Positions 1-9,377 are shown, counted from the stretch's first letter. The stretch: DNA of 64,000 nucleotides from Streptococcus cuniculipharyngis (GCF_007859195.1 NZ_VOHL01000001.1:124001-188000); one strand, 5' to 3'. Notes: generated from the sequence alone by a model not told the origin. Numbers and translations: made by a program.

Positions 1-116
1 AGTTGTTGGTCTGCTTGTAAAATAGCAGAGCTTTGGTCAGACAGGGGGAGTCCTTGAAGGAGCTCTCGTCTTTCTTCAGGTGTTTTTTTGGCAAAGCCAG
101 TCCAATTAATTGTCAT
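1..116 (-). CDS. mvaA: HMG-CoA reductase, N-terminal part (runs off window)
   Basis: The first 38 codons are present and begin MTINWTGFAKKTPEERRELL, the typical start of streptococcal class II HMG-CoA reductase, which reduces HMG-CoA to mevalonate for isoprenoid synthesis. The ATG at 116-114 overlaps the end of mvaS by 11 bp, so the two are transcribed together with mvaS first. The catalytic domain lies outside the window. The call rests on the N-terminus and the pairing with mvaS. Confidence 0.82.
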   Translation of the reverse strand, partial: MTINWTGFAKKTPEERRELLQGLPLSDQSSAILQADQQ

Positions 117-1287
117 TCCTGCTCACCTTACTATATTGTCGCTGATGTTCTTTGATACCAGTTAGGCGAAAGGCGTTGCTGGCATAATGAGCAAACTCCC
201 TGCTTCCAGTTTCATCGAGCTTAGTTTCTTCAAAGAAGAGGGTTTCGTATTGGGCAACGGTCAAGGTTTGTCGCTGGTCCAAACTAGCCTGGCGCTGAGT
301 TTGGAGTTGTTGGTCAAAATCAGGCATCAACTTGAGACTGAAAATTTCTGAGACCGCTCCGCTCCCATAACTGAAGAGACCAATCTGATCACCAGCCTTG
401 AGGGTTTTAGCATTCTCCAAGAGTGAGAGTAGGCCCAAATAGAGGGAACCTGTGTAGATATTGCCGACCTGTTTACTATAGGTGATCGAATGGGCAAAAT
501 TGTCCAGTAGTTGCTCTTTTTTCTCCTCACTAATTCCCTTGTTGATGAGTTTGTTTAGCCCCTTGAGGGCCAATTTAGGGAAGGGGAGATGGAAACAAAA
601 GGCGGCAAAATCTGTCAACTCCTTACCAGAACGTTTCTGATATTCAGCCCAGGTTGTGGTTAAGGAATCTAAATACTGCTTGGTCGAATACATGCCGTTA
701 ACAAAGGGAGTTTCAGAATAGTTTGGTCGCCAAAAGTCCATAATGTCACGGGTTTGAGCGACATTGTCATCCTGAAAAGCTAGCAGGCGTGGGTTTGATG
801 TGATGAGCATGGCCAGACTACCAGCCCCTTGGGTGGACTCGCCAGCAGAGCCAATACCATATTTGGCGATGTCGCTAGCAAGGACCAGAACACGTGATTG
901 AGGGGATTTTTCAACATGGAGTTTGGCATAGTTCAAGGCAGCCGTGGCACTATAACAGGCTTCCTTGACTTCAAAACTCCGTGCAAAGGGCTGAATGTCA
1001 AGCAGGGAATGAACATAGACCGCCGCCGCCTTACTTTGGTCCACACTGGACTCAGTTGCAACGATAACCATGTCAATGGCAGCCTTGTCTTCTTCTGTTA
1101 GAATGTCCTGAGCTGCACTGGCAGCTAGCGTGATGATGTCCTCTGTAATTGGGGCAATGCTGAGGGCATCAAGCAAGAGTCCCTCACTGTACTTATTAGG
1201 GTCAACGCCACGAGCTTGTGCCAAATCAGCCATTTTTAATTGATACTTGGGGGTGGCAAATCCCATTTTATCAATTCCGATCATCAT
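106..1287 (-). CDS. mvaS: Hydroxymethylglutaryl-CoA synthase
   Basis: This 393-residue protein condenses acetyl-CoA with acetoacetyl-CoA in the mevalonate pathway. The thiolase-like fold is intact, with the nucleophile C111 in EACYSATAAL, a Glu near residue 79 in ATESS and a His near 233 in FCFHLPFPK. The length is normal for bacterial MvaS. The start is ATG-ATG; AGGAG lies 8 nt before the first ATG. It is the first gene of an mvaS-mvaA operon and is divergent from thyA. Confidence 0.95.
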   Translation of the reverse strand: MMIGIDKMGFATPKYQLKMADLAQARGVDPNKYSEGLLLDALSIAPITEDIITLAASAAQDILTEEDKAAIDMVIVATESSVDQSKAAAVYVHSLLDIQPFARSFEVKEACYSATAALNYAKLHVEKSPQSRVLVLASDIAKYGIGSAGESTQGAGSLAMLITSNPRLLAFQDDNVAQTRDIMDFWRPNYSETPFVNGMYSTKQYLDSLTTTWAEYQKRSGKELTDFAAFCFHLPFPKLALKGLNKLINKGISEEKKEQLLDNFAHSITYSKQVGNIYTGSLYLGLLSLLENAKTLKAGDQIGLFSYGSGAVSEIFSLKLMPDFDQQLQTQRQASLDQRQTLTVAQYETLFFEETKLDETGSREFAHYASNAFRLTGIKEHQRQYSKVSRNDN

Positions 1288-1359
1288 AAATCTTTTCTCC
1301 TGTCTTATCGAGTGCCTAACATACTTTGATGATGGTAAGCATTCTATGATATCGTTCTT

Positions 1360-1365
1360 ATTCTA
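1360..1365 (-). promoter_or_regulatory. Candidate -10 of the mvaS promoter
   Basis: On the minus strand TAGAAT lies about 70 bp before mvaS in the 210-bp divergent mvaS/thyA gap. No good -35 is visible, so this is tentative. Confidence 0.35.
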
Positions 1366-1497
1366 ACATAAAAAAAGCAATTTGCCATTGAAAAAACTTA
1401 TTCGGACTCTGTGGTAGGGAGATAGTTTTTTTACTGGATTTTTTAGGACATTTTCGGTAAAATAACTAAAAATACTAGAAGAACAGGTGGGGTTGAG

Positions 1498-2337
1498 ATG
1501 ACAAGAGCAGATGAGCTATTTAAGGCTAATATTGAGCAGATTATGACCGAAGGGGTCTTTAGCCAGCAAGCTCGTCCCAAATATAAGGATGGTCGTGTCG
1601 CCAATTCAAAATACCTGACTGGGGTTTTTGCGACCTATGACTTGTCAAAAGGAGATTTTCCCATCACAACCTTGCGGCCTATTCCGATAAAATCAGCCAT
1701 CAAGGAGATTTTTTGGATTTATCAAGACCAGAGTAATGACCTTTCCATTCTCAATGACAAATATGGTGTCAAGTATTGGAATGATTGGGAAGTTGGTCAA
1801 ACAGGAACCATCGGTTTACGTTACGGTGCCATTGTCAAAAAACATGACATCATCGGAAAATTATTAAAGCAACTTGAGGAGAATCCTTGGAATCGTCGCA
1901 ATGTTATCTCGCTTTGGGACTACGAGGCCTTTGACAGTTCAGAAGGTCTTTTACCGTGCGCTTTTCAGACCATGTTTGATGTTCGTCAGGTCGGGGAGCA
2001 GATCTATCTTGATGCCACCTTGACTCAGCGGAGCAATGACATGTTGGTGGCCCACCACATCAATGCCATGCAGTATGTGGCCCTTCAGATGATGATTGCT
2101 AAACATTTTGGCTGGCAGGTTGGAAAATTCTTTTATTTTGTTAATAATTTGCATATCTACGATAATCAATTTGAGCAGGCTCAGGAGCTCTTACGACGTC
2201 AGCCTAGTGCTTGCCAGCCTCGTCTGGTCTTGAATGTGCCTGATAAGACAGACTTCTTTGCCATTAAACCAGAGGATTTTGAGTTGGTTGATTATGACCC
2301 TATCAAACCCCAGCTCAGTTTTGACTTGGCTATTTAG
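1498..2337 (+). CDS. thyA: Thymidylate synthase
   Basis: This 279-residue ThyA methylates dUMP to dTMP using methylene-tetrahydrofolate and releases dihydrofolate. The catalytic cysteine is C154 in [10 protein letters not shown]. Downstream are the nucleotide-binding QRSNDM motif and the folate-site segment [10 protein letters not shown]. The protein is complete. A purine-rich ribosome site (AGGTGGGG) precedes the ATG. The product dihydrofolate is recycled by folA, encoded two genes downstream, which explains the clustering. Confidence 0.96.
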   Translation: MTRADELFKANIEQIMTEGVFSQQARPKYKDGRVANSKYLTGVFATYDLSKGDFPITTLRPIPIKSAIKEIFWIYQDQSNDLSILNDKYGVKYWNDWEVGQTGTIGLRYGAIVKKHDIIGKLLKQLEENPWNRRNVISLWDYEAFDSSEGLLPCAFQTMFDVRQVGEQIYLDATLTQRSNDMLVAHHINAMQYVALQMMIAKHFGWQVGKFFYFVNNLHIYDNQFEQAQELLRRQPSACQPRLVLNVPDKTDFFAIKPEDFELVDYDPIKPQLSFDLAI

Positions 2338-2346
2338 GAGGTGCCC

Positions 2347-2898
2347 ATGAAGAACCAACTGACCCTGACGGACCGTCAGGCCTTTCGGGCCTGGCTTTCG
2401 GAACATGGCAGAGCTGAGACCGAGTGTTGGCTCCAGCTCAAACGGGGACGGCCGACGGCAGAGGATGTCTTTTACTACCTGGACGCTGTCGAAGAGGCCC
2501 TGTGCTTTGGCTGGATTGACAGCACCCAGAAAAAGGTGGATGGCCAGACTTGGCAACGGTTTTCACCCAGACGGCTCAAGTCCAATTGGACAGCCCTCAA
2601 CAAGGCCAGGGTTAAGCGGCTGGAAAAACTGGGCCTCATGACCGACCAGGGGCGGGCCGTCCTGCCTGATTTGACTGTTGACTTGGATCAGGATTTGGTG
2701 GACATCCTGAAAGCGGAAGGGGTCTGGGAGATTTTTTCCAGCTTTCCCAGGCTCTATCAGGAGGTCAGGCTCAGTAATCTGGCCTTCCAACGGAAAAACC
2801 AAGCCCAAACCTACGATAAGAGTTTAGCTCGGCTATTGACCCAAACCCGGCAAGGAAAGCTTTACGGGGACTGGGATGATTATGGTCGCTTGTCATAA
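2347..2898 (+). CDS. YdeI/OmpD-associated family protein
   Basis: This protein of about 183 residues resembles the YdeI/OmdA family, small conserved bacterial proteins without a settled function. The N-terminal FRAWLSEHGRAETECWLQL and central EALCFGWIDSTQKKVD segments are typical. A GTG at 2341 is in frame, but AGGAG at 2336-2340 fits the ATG at 2347 (6-nt spacing) and leaves none for the GTG. It lies just after thyA and is unusually GC-rich for the window. The family call is good; the function is unknown. Confidence 0.75.
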   Translation: MKNQLTLTDRQAFRAWLSEHGRAETECWLQLKRGRPTAEDVFYYLDAVEEALCFGWIDSTQKKVDGQTWQRFSPRRLKSNWTALNKARVKRLEKLGLMTDQGRAVLPDLTVDLDQDLVDILKAEGVWEIFSSFPRLYQEVRLSNLAFQRKNQAQTYDKSLARLLTQTRQGKLYGDWDDYGRLS

Positions 2899-2902
2899 TC
2901 CC

Positions 2903-2935
2903 ATGCTCGAAAAGTTTTTTTTCGAGCATTATTTG
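2903..2935 (+). terminator. Hairpin between the thyA unit and folA
   Basis: The 11-bp arms ATGCTCGAAAA (2903-2913) and TTTTCGAGCAT (2919-2929) are followed by a weak T-rich stretch. It is probably a terminator, just before the folA promoter. Confidence 0.5.
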
Positions 2936-2946
2936 CTAAATTTTGG

Positions 2947-2952
2947 TAGAAT
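2947..2952 (+). promoter_or_regulatory. Extended -10 of the folA promoter
   Basis: TAGAAT is preceded by TGG, an extended -10, 28 bp before the chosen folA start. Confidence 0.45.
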
Positions 2953-2979
2953 AGTAGCACTAAGTGTGTGGAGAAGCTG

Positions 2980-3498
2980 ATGACTAAACGACTCATCGCC
3001 ATTTGGGCCCAGGACCAAGCGGGCCTGATTGGCCAAAACAATAGCCTGCCTTGGCACCTGCCCAAGGAGCTACAGCATTTCAAGGAAACAACAATGGGAC
3101 AAGCCATGCTGATGGGGCGGGTGACCTTTGATGGCATGAACCGCCGGCTCCTGCCTGGTCGGGAGACCCTGATTTTGAGCCGCCAGGCCGATTTTGAGGC
3201 TGAGGGCATCCAGGCTTTTACCAGCCCTGAGGCGGTTTTGGACTGGTTCCAGACCCAAGATAAGGACCTCTACATCGTGGGTGGGGCCAAAGTCTATGAA
3301 GCCATGCTCCCCCACTGTGACCAGCTAGTGGTGACGAGAGTTGAGGGAGAGTTCACTGGCGACACCTATTTCCCAGAAGTGGATTGGTCGTCATTTGTGC
3401 CAATAGCAGAGCAGATGATTGAGGCAGATGAGGCAAACCCGCATGCCTTTACCATCACGACTTACGAGAGAAAAGAGGAGGAGAGCCGTGCAACGTAG
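2980..3498 (+). CDS. folA: Dihydrofolate reductase
   Basis: This 172-residue enzyme regenerates tetrahydrofolate from dihydrofolate with NADPH. The start reads MTKRLIAIWAQDQAGLIG. The active-site segment is LPWHLPKELQHFK, with Glu in place of the Asp of many bacteria, as is usual in streptococci. The NADPH loop IVGGAKVYE is also present. A GTG at 2968 is in frame, but GGAG fits the ATG at 2980 and family proteins start there. It overlaps the next small gene by 11 bp. Confidence 0.93.
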   Translation: MTKRLIAIWAQDQAGLIGQNNSLPWHLPKELQHFKETTMGQAMLMGRVTFDGMNRRLLPGRETLILSRQADFEAEGIQAFTSPEAVLDWFQTQDKDLYIVGGAKVYEAMLPHCDQLVVTRVEGEFTGDTYFPEVDWSSFVPIAEQMIEADEANPHAFTITTYERKEEESRAT

Positions 3499-3658
3499 TA
3501 TTTTTGGGGTATTTACTGCCTTTTTGTGTGGTATCTGCGTCTTGTGTGCCATCCCAGCCTTCAAGAAAAGACGCTATGGTCTAGGCAGTTTATTTTTGTT
3601 AAATGCCTTTACCAATCTGGTGAATACCATCCATGCCTTTTATGGAACCCTATTTTAA
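3488..3658 (+). CDS. Small membrane protein between folA and clpX
   Basis: This 56-residue protein has two hydrophobic stretches, SIFGVFTAFLCGICVLCAI and LGSLFLLNAFTNLVNTI, joined by a basic loop (KKRRYG). The GTG start at 3488 is preceded by AGGAGGAGAG and overlaps the end of folA by 11 bp, so it is translated from the folA transcript. Small membrane genes at this site are common in streptococci. No function can be assigned. Confidence 0.7.
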   Translation: MQRSIFGVFTAFLCGICVLCAIPAFKKRRYGLGSLFLLNAFTNLVNTIHAFYGTLF

Positions 3659-3673
3659 GTGTAAGAAAGTGAA

Positions 3674-4906
3674 ATGAAAATGACTGGAAATAGAACCAAT
3701 GACATGGTTTATTGCTCATTTTGTGGCAAAAATCAAGAAGAAGTAAGGAAGATTATTGCAGGTAATGGTGTTTTTATCTGTAATGAATGTGTTTCTTTAT
3801 CGCAAGAAATTATTCGTGAAGAATTAGCGGAGGAAGTCTTGGCTGATTTGGCTGAAGTGCCAAAACCCAAGGAATTGCTGGAGATTCTTAATCAGTACGT
3901 TGTAGGCCAAGACCGAGCTAAGCGGGCTTTGGCAGTAGCTGTTTATAATCATTATAAACGCATTACTTTTACAGAAAGTCGCCAAAATGAAGATGTTGAT
4001 TTGCAAAAATCCAATATCCTGATGATTGGTCCAACAGGTTCAGGCAAGACCTTCCTGGCTCAAACCTTAGCCAAGAGTTTGAATGTTCCTTTTGCCATTG
4101 CTGATGCGACTGCCTTGACTGAAGCGGGCTATGTTGGGGAAGATGTAGAAAATATCCTTCTGAAATTGATTCAGGCAGCTGACTACAATGTTGAGCGGGC
4201 TGAGCGGGGCATTATCTATGTCGATGAAATTGACAAAATTGCCAAAAAAGGGGAGAATGTTTCTATTACTCGCGACGTGTCGGGTGAAGGCGTCCAACAG
4301 GCCCTCTTGAAGATCATTGAGGGAACAGTGGCTAGCGTTCCACCGCAAGGGGGACGTAAGCACCCACAACAGGAAATGATTCAGATTGATACCAAAAATA
4401 TTCTCTTTATCGTTGGCGGTGCCTTTGACGGCATTGAAGAGATTGTCAAACAACGGTTGGGTGAAAAAGTCATTGGATTCGGGCAAAATAATCGTAAGAT
4501 TGATGACGATAGTTCCTACATGCAGGAGATTATTGCCGAAGATATTCAAAAATTTGGTCTGATTCCAGAATTTATTGGTCGCTTGCCGGTGACGGCTGCC
4601 TTGGAACAATTAACTGTGGACGATTTGGTTAATATCCTGACAGAGCCGCGCAATGCCTTGGTGAAACAGTATCAGACTTTATTGTCCTATGATGGGGTAG
4701 AGTTGGAATTTGACAAAGAGGCCCTAGAGGCCATTGCTCAGAAAGCCATTGAGCGTAAGATAGGAGCGCGTGGGCTTCGCTCCATCATTGAAGAAACCAT
4801 GCTGGATGTTATGTTTGAAGTACCAAGCCAGCAGGAGGTGACGACTGTCCGCATTACCAAGTCTGCCGTTGATGGTACAGACCGTCCTATTTTAGAGACT
4901 GCCTAG
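3674..4906 (+). CDS. clpX: ATP-dependent protease ATP-binding subunit ClpX
   Basis: This 410-residue AAA+ unfoldase feeds proteins to ClpP in the cytosol. The N-terminal zinc domain has C14, C17, C36 and C39. Walker A is GPTGSGKT (119-126) and Walker B is IYVDEID with D184-E185. A pore loop (GRKHPQQ), the ClpP-docking loop with IGFGQ, and the C-terminal sensor-2 region ([11 protein letters not shown]) follow. Starts at 3674 and 3680 are both possible. The next gene, ysxC, follows after 10 bp, the common clpX-ysxC pair of Firmicutes. Confidence 0.97.
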   Translation: MKMTGNRTNDMVYCSFCGKNQEEVRKIIAGNGVFICNECVSLSQEIIREELAEEVLADLAEVPKPKELLEILNQYVVGQDRAKRALAVAVYNHYKRITFTESRQNEDVDLQKSNILMIGPTGSGKTFLAQTLAKSLNVPFAIADATALTEAGYVGEDVENILLKLIQAADYNVERAERGIIYVDEIDKIAKKGENVSITRDVSGEGVQQALLKIIEGTVASVPPQGGRKHPQQEMIQIDTKNILFIVGGAFDGIEEIVKQRLGEKVIGFGQNNRKIDDDSSYMQEIIAEDIQKFGLIPEFIGRLPVTAALEQLTVDDLVNILTEPRNALVKQYQTLLSYDGVELEFDKEALEAIAQKAIERKIGARGLRSIIEETMLDVMFEVPSQQEVTTVRITKSAVDGTDRPILETA

Positions 4907-4916
4907 GGGGGCTAGC

Positions 4917-5513
4917 ATGAGTGAAGAAGTATTAAACACCCATAATGCAGCTATTTTGCTCAGTGCGGCCAATAAGTCTCACTATCCCCAAGATGACCTA
5001 CCAGAGATTGCCCTGGCAGGTCGTTCAAATGTCGGCAAATCAAGTTTTATCAATACTCTCTTGAAACGTAAAAATTTGGCGAGAACGTCAAGTAAGCCTG
5101 GTAAAACCCAGCTCTTGAACTTTTATAACATTGATGATAAGCTCCGTTTTGTCGATGTGCCGGGCTATGGCTACGCCAAGGTCTCTAAGGCTGAGCGGGC
5201 CAAGTGGGGCAAGATGATTGAAGAATACTTGGTGACCAGGGATAATTTACGGGCGGTGGTTAGCTTGGTTGACTTGCGTCATTCGCCTACTGCAGAAGAT
5301 GTGCAGATGTATGAGTTTCTTAAATATTATGAGATTCCGGTCATTGTCGTGGCCACCAAGGCAGATAAGATTCCACGAGGCAAGTGGAACAAGCACGAGT
5401 CTGTTATCAAGAAGAAATTGGATTTTGACCCACAGGATGAGTTTATCATCTTCTCATCAGAAACCAAGCACGGCTATGACCAGGCTTGGGATAGTATCTT
5501 GTCTTGTCTATAA
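4917..5513 (+). CDS. ysxC: Ribosome biogenesis GTPase YsxC/EngB
   Basis: This 198-residue TRAFAC-class GTPase takes part in 50S subunit assembly. It shows G1 GRSNVGKS (35-42), a G2 region [14 protein letters not shown]3 DVPG (80-83), the EngB hallmark GYGYAKVS and G4 TKAD near residue 145. The length is normal. A GGGGGG-containing ribosome site precedes the ATG. Confidence 0.95.
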   Translation: MSEEVLNTHNAAILLSAANKSHYPQDDLPEIALAGRSNVGKSSFINTLLKRKNLARTSSKPGKTQLLNFYNIDDKLRFVDVPGYGYAKVSKAERAKWGKMIEEYLVTRDNLRAVVSLVDLRHSPTAEDVQMYEFLKYYEIPVIVVATKADKIPRGKWNKHESVIKKKLDFDPQDEFIIFSSETKHGYDQAWDSILSCL

Positions 5514-5555
5514 GCAAAAAGAAAGTTCAGAGATTTCTGGGCTTTTTTGCTTTTG
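5513..5555 (+). terminator. Terminator after ysxC
   Basis: The arms AGCAAAAAG (5513-5521) and CTTTTTTGCT (5542-5551) enclose a second short stem (CAGA/TCTG) and are followed by T residues. It starts directly at the ysxC stop. Confidence 0.7.
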
Positions 5556-5598
5556 GGGCTATAGTTTTTAACTAAGGCAGGGGATAGAAAAAGACTAA

Positions 5599-5626
5599 TT
5601 GATTGCTCCTGGAATTATGCTAGAAT
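5599..5626 (+). promoter_or_regulatory. Promoter of mmuP-mmuM
   Basis: TTGATT (5599-5604) and TAGAAT (5621-5626) are 16 bp apart, with TGC before the -10. The 56-nt leader is too short for a SAM riboswitch or T-box, and none is visible. Confidence 0.6.
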
Positions 5627-5682
5627 AAGATAACATAGTTAGTGTTGAAACTAATTATTGAAGTAAAACCTAAGGAGATTAT

Positions 5683-7059
5683 ATGGAAAATCATCAGTTT
5701 GATCATGAAGGTCAATTTAATCGCGAGATGACCTCGCGTCATTTGCAAATGTTGTCCATTGGTGGGGTTATTGGAACAGGACTTTTTTTGAGTTCTGGCT
5801 ATACCATTGCCCAAGCGGGTCCTTTTGGGGCTATTAGTTCCTATCTATTTGGTGGAATCATGGTCTATCTGGTCATGTTTTCCTTGGGGGAGTTGGCTGT
5901 TGCCATGCCGGTGACCGGGTCTTTTCATACCTATGCAACTAGGTTTATCAGCCCAGGAACTGGCTTTATGGTTGCTTGGATGTATTGGCTTTGTTGGGTC
6001 GTTGCCCTGGCTTCTCAATTTGTTGGAGCAGCTCTGCTCATGCAACGTTGGTTTCCAACAGTCCCTGTCTGGATTTTTGCCAGTCTTTTCGCGGCACTTG
6101 TGTTTGGGCTAAATACCTTGACCGTCGGGCTCTTTTCTCGGACGGAAACCTATTTATCCAGCATTAAGGTTTATGCGATTTTAGTCTTTATTGTACTGGG
6201 ATTTCTAGCTATTTTTGGCCTATTACCCTATCAAGGTCAAACCGCAGCTCCGCTATTTACCAACTTGACAGCCAAGGGGCTTTTGCCCAATGGATTGGTG
6301 GGTGTGATTTCTGTGATTTTATCGGTTAATTATGCCTTTTCGGGCGTGGAGATGATTGGGATTGCGGCAGGGGAAACGCAAAATCCTAAACAAGCAGTGC
6401 CCCAAGCTATTCGATCAACTATTAGTCTTTTGGTTATCTTTTTCTCGCTGACTATTTTAGTTTTGGCCTCGCTCTTGCCCATGGAAGAAGCAGGGGTGAC
6501 AGAAGCTCCCTTTGTCTTGGTTTTGGATAAGATTGGTCTCCCTTTTGCGGCTGATGTGATGAATGCGATTATTTTAACGGCCATTTTATCAGCCTCAACC
6601 TCGGGACTTTATGCAGCCAGCCGTATGCTCTGGTCCTTGGCTAATGAGGGAATGGTATCTGCCAAATTGGTAAAAATCAATCAATACGGGGTACCTATGC
6701 GTGCCATGCTCTGGTCCATGCTGGCCATTATTATTGCTTTGATTGCTAGTGTTTACGCAGAAGATACGATTTTTTTGGCTCTGGTTTCTATTGCCGGCTT
6801 TGCTGTTGTTGTGGTTTGGCTAGCTATTCCCTTGGCACAAATCAATTTCCGTAAAGGTTGGTTAAAAGAGCATGAGGTAGAGGACTTAGCCTATAAGACA
6901 CCTTTTAGCCCTATCTTATCTTGGATAACCATTATGTTATTGCTAGTATCCATTGTTGGGATTGCTTGGGACCCTTCGCAACGGGCAGGTCTTTATTTTG
7001 GGATTCCCTTTATGGTAGCCTGCTATGTCTATCATTATGTACGTTTTAGAAAATGGTAA
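5683..7059 (+). CDS. mmuP: S-methylmethionine permease (APC family)
   Basis: This 458-residue membrane transporter has about 12 hydrophobic segments. The amino acid-polyamine-organocation hallmark GGVIGTGLFLSSGYTIAQAGP lies in the first helix, shown here as GGVIGTGLFL then SSGYTIAQAGP, and NYAFSGVEMIGIAAGE is further in. APC sequence alone does not fix the substrate. The adjacent homocysteine S-methyltransferase, 11 bp downstream, makes S-methylmethionine (or a related amino acid) the likely cargo. AAGGAG precedes the ATG. Confidence 0.85.
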   Translation: MENHQFDHEGQFNREMTSRHLQMLSIGGVIGTGLFLSSGYTIAQAGPFGAISSYLFGGIMVYLVMFSLGELAVAMPVTGSFHTYATRFISPGTGFMVAWMYWLCWVVALASQFVGAALLMQRWFPTVPVWIFASLFAALVFGLNTLTVGLFSRTETYLSSIKVYAILVFIVLGFLAIFGLLPYQGQTAAPLFTNLTAKGLLPNGLVGVISVILSVNYAFSGVEMIGIAAGETQNPKQAVPQAIRSTISLLVIFFSLTILVLASLLPMEEAGVTEAPFVLVLDKIGLPFAADVMNAIILTAILSASTSGLYAASRMLWSLANEGMVSAKLVKINQYGVPMRAMLWSMLAIIIALIASVYAEDTIFLALVSIAGFAVVVVWLAIPLAQINFRKGWLKEHEVEDLAYKTPFSPILSWITIMLLLVSIVGIAWDPSQRAGLYFGIPFMVACYVYHYVRFRKW

Positions 7060-7070
7060 GGAGAACTGTT

Positions 7071-8021
7071 ATGGGACGTTTACAAGAATTATTAGAGAGA
7101 GAAAAGGTAGCCGTGCTCCATGGGGCGCTTGGAACGGAATTGGAAACTCGTGGTTATGATGTGTCAGGCAAGCTTTGGTCAGCAAAATATCTGGTTGATG
7201 ACCCGCAGGCCATTAAAACTATTCATGAGGATTACCTTAGAGTTGGTGCAGACATTGTGACAACAGCTAGCTATCAAGCCACCTTGCCAGGTCTATTGGC
7301 GGCAGGTTTTGATGCTGGAGAAGCAGAAGGTTTGATCAAATCAACGGTCAAATTAGCCAAAGAAGCTCGTGATCAGATTTGGGAAGAGTTGAGTGAGCAG
7401 GAAAAACGTCAGCGTCTCTATCCTTTGATTGCTGGAGATGTGGGTCCTTATGCTGCCTATTTGGCTGATGGCTCTGAATATACGGGGAATTATCAAGGGA
7501 TTTCCTTGGCTGCCTTAAAGGACTTTCATCGCCCTAGGATAGCGTGGCTTTTGGAGGAGGGAGTGGATTTTCTAGCGATTGAAACCATTCCTAATGCCCT
7601 TGAAATTCAGGCCTTAGTTGAGCTCTTGGCCAGTGATTTTGCTCATGTGGAGTGTTTTTTATCTCTGACGACACAGGATGGTTATCATTTATCTGATGGA
7701 TCTGACTCTGAGCAAAGTCTGAGCTTGCTAGCTCAGAGTCCGCAGATTTTAGCCTTAGGGATTAATTGTTCGCAACCAGATAAGGTTGGTAGTTTTCTAA
7801 ACAAGATTAGTCAGCAGACGGATAAACCACTTGTCACCTATCCTAATTCCGGTGAAATTTACGACGGGGCCAGCCAGTCTTGGTATTCTAATCCAGATAG
7901 TCAGCATAGCCTAGCTGATTACAGTCAGGTTTGGATTAAGCAAGGGGCTAAGATTATTGGTGGTTGTTGCCGAACCAGCATTGATGATCTGAAAGAGTTG
8001 GTTAACTTGGTTGACGATTAG
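7071..8021 (+). CDS. mmuM: Homocysteine S-methyltransferase
   Basis: This 316-residue enzyme transfers a methyl group from S-methylmethionine (or SAM) to homocysteine to make methionine. Its zinc ligands are visible: C233 in GINCSQP and C299-C300 in GGCCRTS. The N-terminus VLHGALGTELETRGYD is typical. An ATG at 7053 is in frame inside mmuP, but AAGGAG at 7058-7063 sits 7 nt before the ATG at 7071. It forms an operon with mmuP. Confidence 0.93.
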   Translation: MGRLQELLEREKVAVLHGALGTELETRGYDVSGKLWSAKYLVDDPQAIKTIHEDYLRVGADIVTTASYQATLPGLLAAGFDAGEAEGLIKSTVKLAKEARDQIWEELSEQEKRQRLYPLIAGDVGPYAAYLADGSEYTGNYQGISLAALKDFHRPRIAWLLEEGVDFLAIETIPNALEIQALVELLASDFAHVECFLSLTTQDGYHLSDGSDSEQSLSLLAQSPQILALGINCSQPDKVGSFLNKISQQTDKPLVTYPNSGEIYDGASQSWYSNPDSQHSLADYSQVWIKQGAKIIGGCCRTSIDDLKELVNLVDD

Positions 8022-8063
8022 GTTAAGCTAGTTGAAAAAAATTAAAAAAGTAAACAAAAAGTC

Positions 8064-8092
8064 TTGACAAGAGTTCTAAAGCGTGCTATGAT
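8064..8092 (+). promoter_or_regulatory. Strong promoter of rplJ-rplL
   Basis: A consensus TTGACA (8064-8069) lies 17 bp from TATGAT (8087-8092), with an upstream TG extension and A/T-rich DNA before it. Confidence 0.85.
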
Positions 8093-8099
8093 ATTAGAG

Positions 8100-8225
8100 G
8101 TTTTGAAATAAAACTGACCTAAGACAGTAGGTGAGCCGAGCTCGTAAATCCTACCGAGGCACAAAACGTGATTATTTTAAGCGTATTGTACTTTCGTGTC
8201 TGGGTTTAGGCACGTTTTTTCTTGC
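8100..8225 (+). ncRNA. Ribosomal protein L10 leader
   Basis: The long leader has the kink-turn-type elements of the L10 autoregulatory leader. ACCTAAGACAGTAGGTG is followed by paired CCTACCGAGGCAC, and near the 3' end by a hairpin with GTGTCTGGGTTTAGGCAC and a T run. Excess L10(L12)4 binds such leaders to reduce expression. The assignment rests on position and local motifs; a covariance-model scan for the L10 leader would settle it. Confidence 0.75.
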
Positions 8226-8255
8226 CTAACCAAAATAATAACGGAGGTAAAACTA

Positions 8256-8756
8256 ATGAGTCAAGCAAACATTGCTAAAAAAGCAGAATTGGTTGAAGTT
8301 GTTGCTGAGAAAATGAAAGCAGCAGCATCTATCGTTGTGGTTGACGCACGTGGATTGACTGTTGAACAAGATACAGTTCTTCGTCGCAATCTTCGTGAGA
8401 GTGGTGTTGAGTACAAAGTTATTAAAAACTCAATCCTACGTCGTGCCGCTGAAAAAGCTGGTCTTGAAGGTATGGAAGATGTCTTTGTTGGACCAACAGC
8501 CGTAGCATTCTCAAATGAAGATGTTATTGCACCAGCGAAAATCCTTAACGATTTCTCAAAATCTGCTGAAGCCCTTGAAATCAAAGGTGGTGCAATTGAA
8601 GGTGCTGTTTCTTCTAAAGAAGAAATCGTCGCTCTTGCAACATTGCCAAACCGCGAAGGACTTCTTTCAATGCTTCTATCTGTACTTCAAGCACCAGTTC
8701 GCAACGTTGCGTACGCGGTCAAAGCAGTTGCAGAAAGCAAAGAAGACGCTGCTTAG
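8256..8756 (+). CDS. rplJ: 50S ribosomal protein L10
   Basis: This 166-residue stalk base protein anchors L7/L12 dimers to 23S rRNA. The sequence starts [20 protein letters not shown] and has the conserved [22 protein letters not shown]-type block. The reading frame is open further upstream, but GGAGG at 8243-8247 selects the ATG at 8256. It follows the L10 leader and precedes rplL by 71 bp. Confidence 0.97.
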   Translation: MSQANIAKKAELVEVVAEKMKAAASIVVVDARGLTVEQDTVLRRNLRESGVEYKVIKNSILRRAAEKAGLEGMEDVFVGPTAVAFSNEDVIAPAKILNDFSKSAEALEIKGGAIEGAVSSKEEIVALATLPNREGLLSMLLSVLQAPVRNVAYAVKAVAESKEDAA

Positions 8757-8827
8757 TCTTAAGCAGTTTAGTGGCCTAGTAGGAGGCCAAACATTATTTA
8801 TATAAAACATATTTGGAGGAAATAACA

Positions 8828-9196
8828 ATGGCATTGAACATTGAAAACATTATTGCTGAAATTAAAGAAGCTTCAATCCTTGAGCTTAACGATCTTGTAA
8901 AAGCTATCGAAGAAGAATTTGGTGTAACAGCAGCTGCTCCTGTTGCAGTTGCTGCTGCAGGTGGTGCTGATGACGCTGCTGCTAAAGATTCATTCGACGT
9001 TGAATTGACATCTGCTGGCGACAAAAAAGTTGGCGTTATCAAAGTTGTTCGTGAAATCACAGGCGAAGGTCTTAAAGAAGCTAAAGCGCTTGTTGACGGT
9101 GCACCATCTATCCTTAAAGAAGGTGTTGCTGCAGCTGAAGCTGAAGAAATCAAAGCTAAACTTGAAGAAGCTGGAGCTTCAGTTACTCTTAAATAA
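8828..9196 (+). CDS. rplL: 50S ribosomal protein L7/L12
   Basis: This 122-residue stalk protein recruits translation factors. It has an N-terminal dimerisation domain, an Ala-rich hinge ([18 protein letters not shown]) and a C-terminal domain (EKTEFDV-type [29 protein letters not shown]). TTGGAGG supports the ATG at 8828. The last codons match the integration site used by Tn5252-family ICEs (see 9182-9196), and accessory DNA begins right after. Confidence 0.97.
   Translation: MALNIENIIAEIKEASILELNDLVKAIEEEFGVTAAAPVAVAAAGGADDAAAKDSFDVELTSAGDKKVGVIKVVREITGEGLKEAKALVDGAPSILKEGVAAAEAEEIKAKLEEAGASVTLK
9182..9196 (+). other. Putative ICE attachment site at the 3' end of rplL
   Basis: The bases GTTACTCTTAAATAA are the reverse complement of the 15-bp core reported for ICEs integrating in streptococcal rplL (recalled from the literature, not searched). 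Reading the rest of the window I found no second copy, so the right junction may be lost or altered. Confidence 0.5.
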
Positions 9197-9295
9197 GAGT
9201 CACATCATAATTAGATTGCGGAATCCCTATTTACCAGTCTTTGAGAGTGATAAGCGATTGATAGAAACTGATAAATTGATTTGGTTTCTTGCTAA

Positions 9296-9332
9296 AAATC
9301 CTGCCAAAAAATCTTTGGCAGGATTTTTGTTT
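9296..9332 (+). terminator. Terminator after rplL
   Basis: The arms AATCCTGCCAAA and TTTGGCAGGATT are followed by TTTTTG. It is a strong intrinsic terminator about 100 bp after rplL. Confidence 0.85.
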
Positions 9333-9344
9333 TAATAAATTTTC

Positions 9345-9377
9345 AGGGGTAGACATTAGATTGTCTACCCCTTTTTT
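9345..9377 (+). terminator. Second terminator after rplL
   Basis: The 11-bp arms AGGGGTAGACA (9345-9355) and TGTCTACCCCT (9362-9372) are followed by a T run. It stands in tandem with the previous terminator. Confidence 0.85.

Noticed and set aside
4067-4609. 180-codon open frame antisense to clpX
   Set aside because: It is a shadow of the conserved clpX coding sequence, with no ribosome site and no recognisable protein.
5627-5682. Possible SAM riboswitch or T-box before mmuP
   Set aside because: The leader is only about 56 nt from the predicted promoter and shows neither conserved core nor terminator.
8261-8584. Antisense open frame across rplJ
   Set aside because: It lies wholly within rplJ, and its composition follows the codon use of that gene.
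8794-9153. Ala/Ser-rich antisense open frame across rplL
   Set aside because: It is the complement of the Ala-rich rplL coding region; there is no ribosome site.
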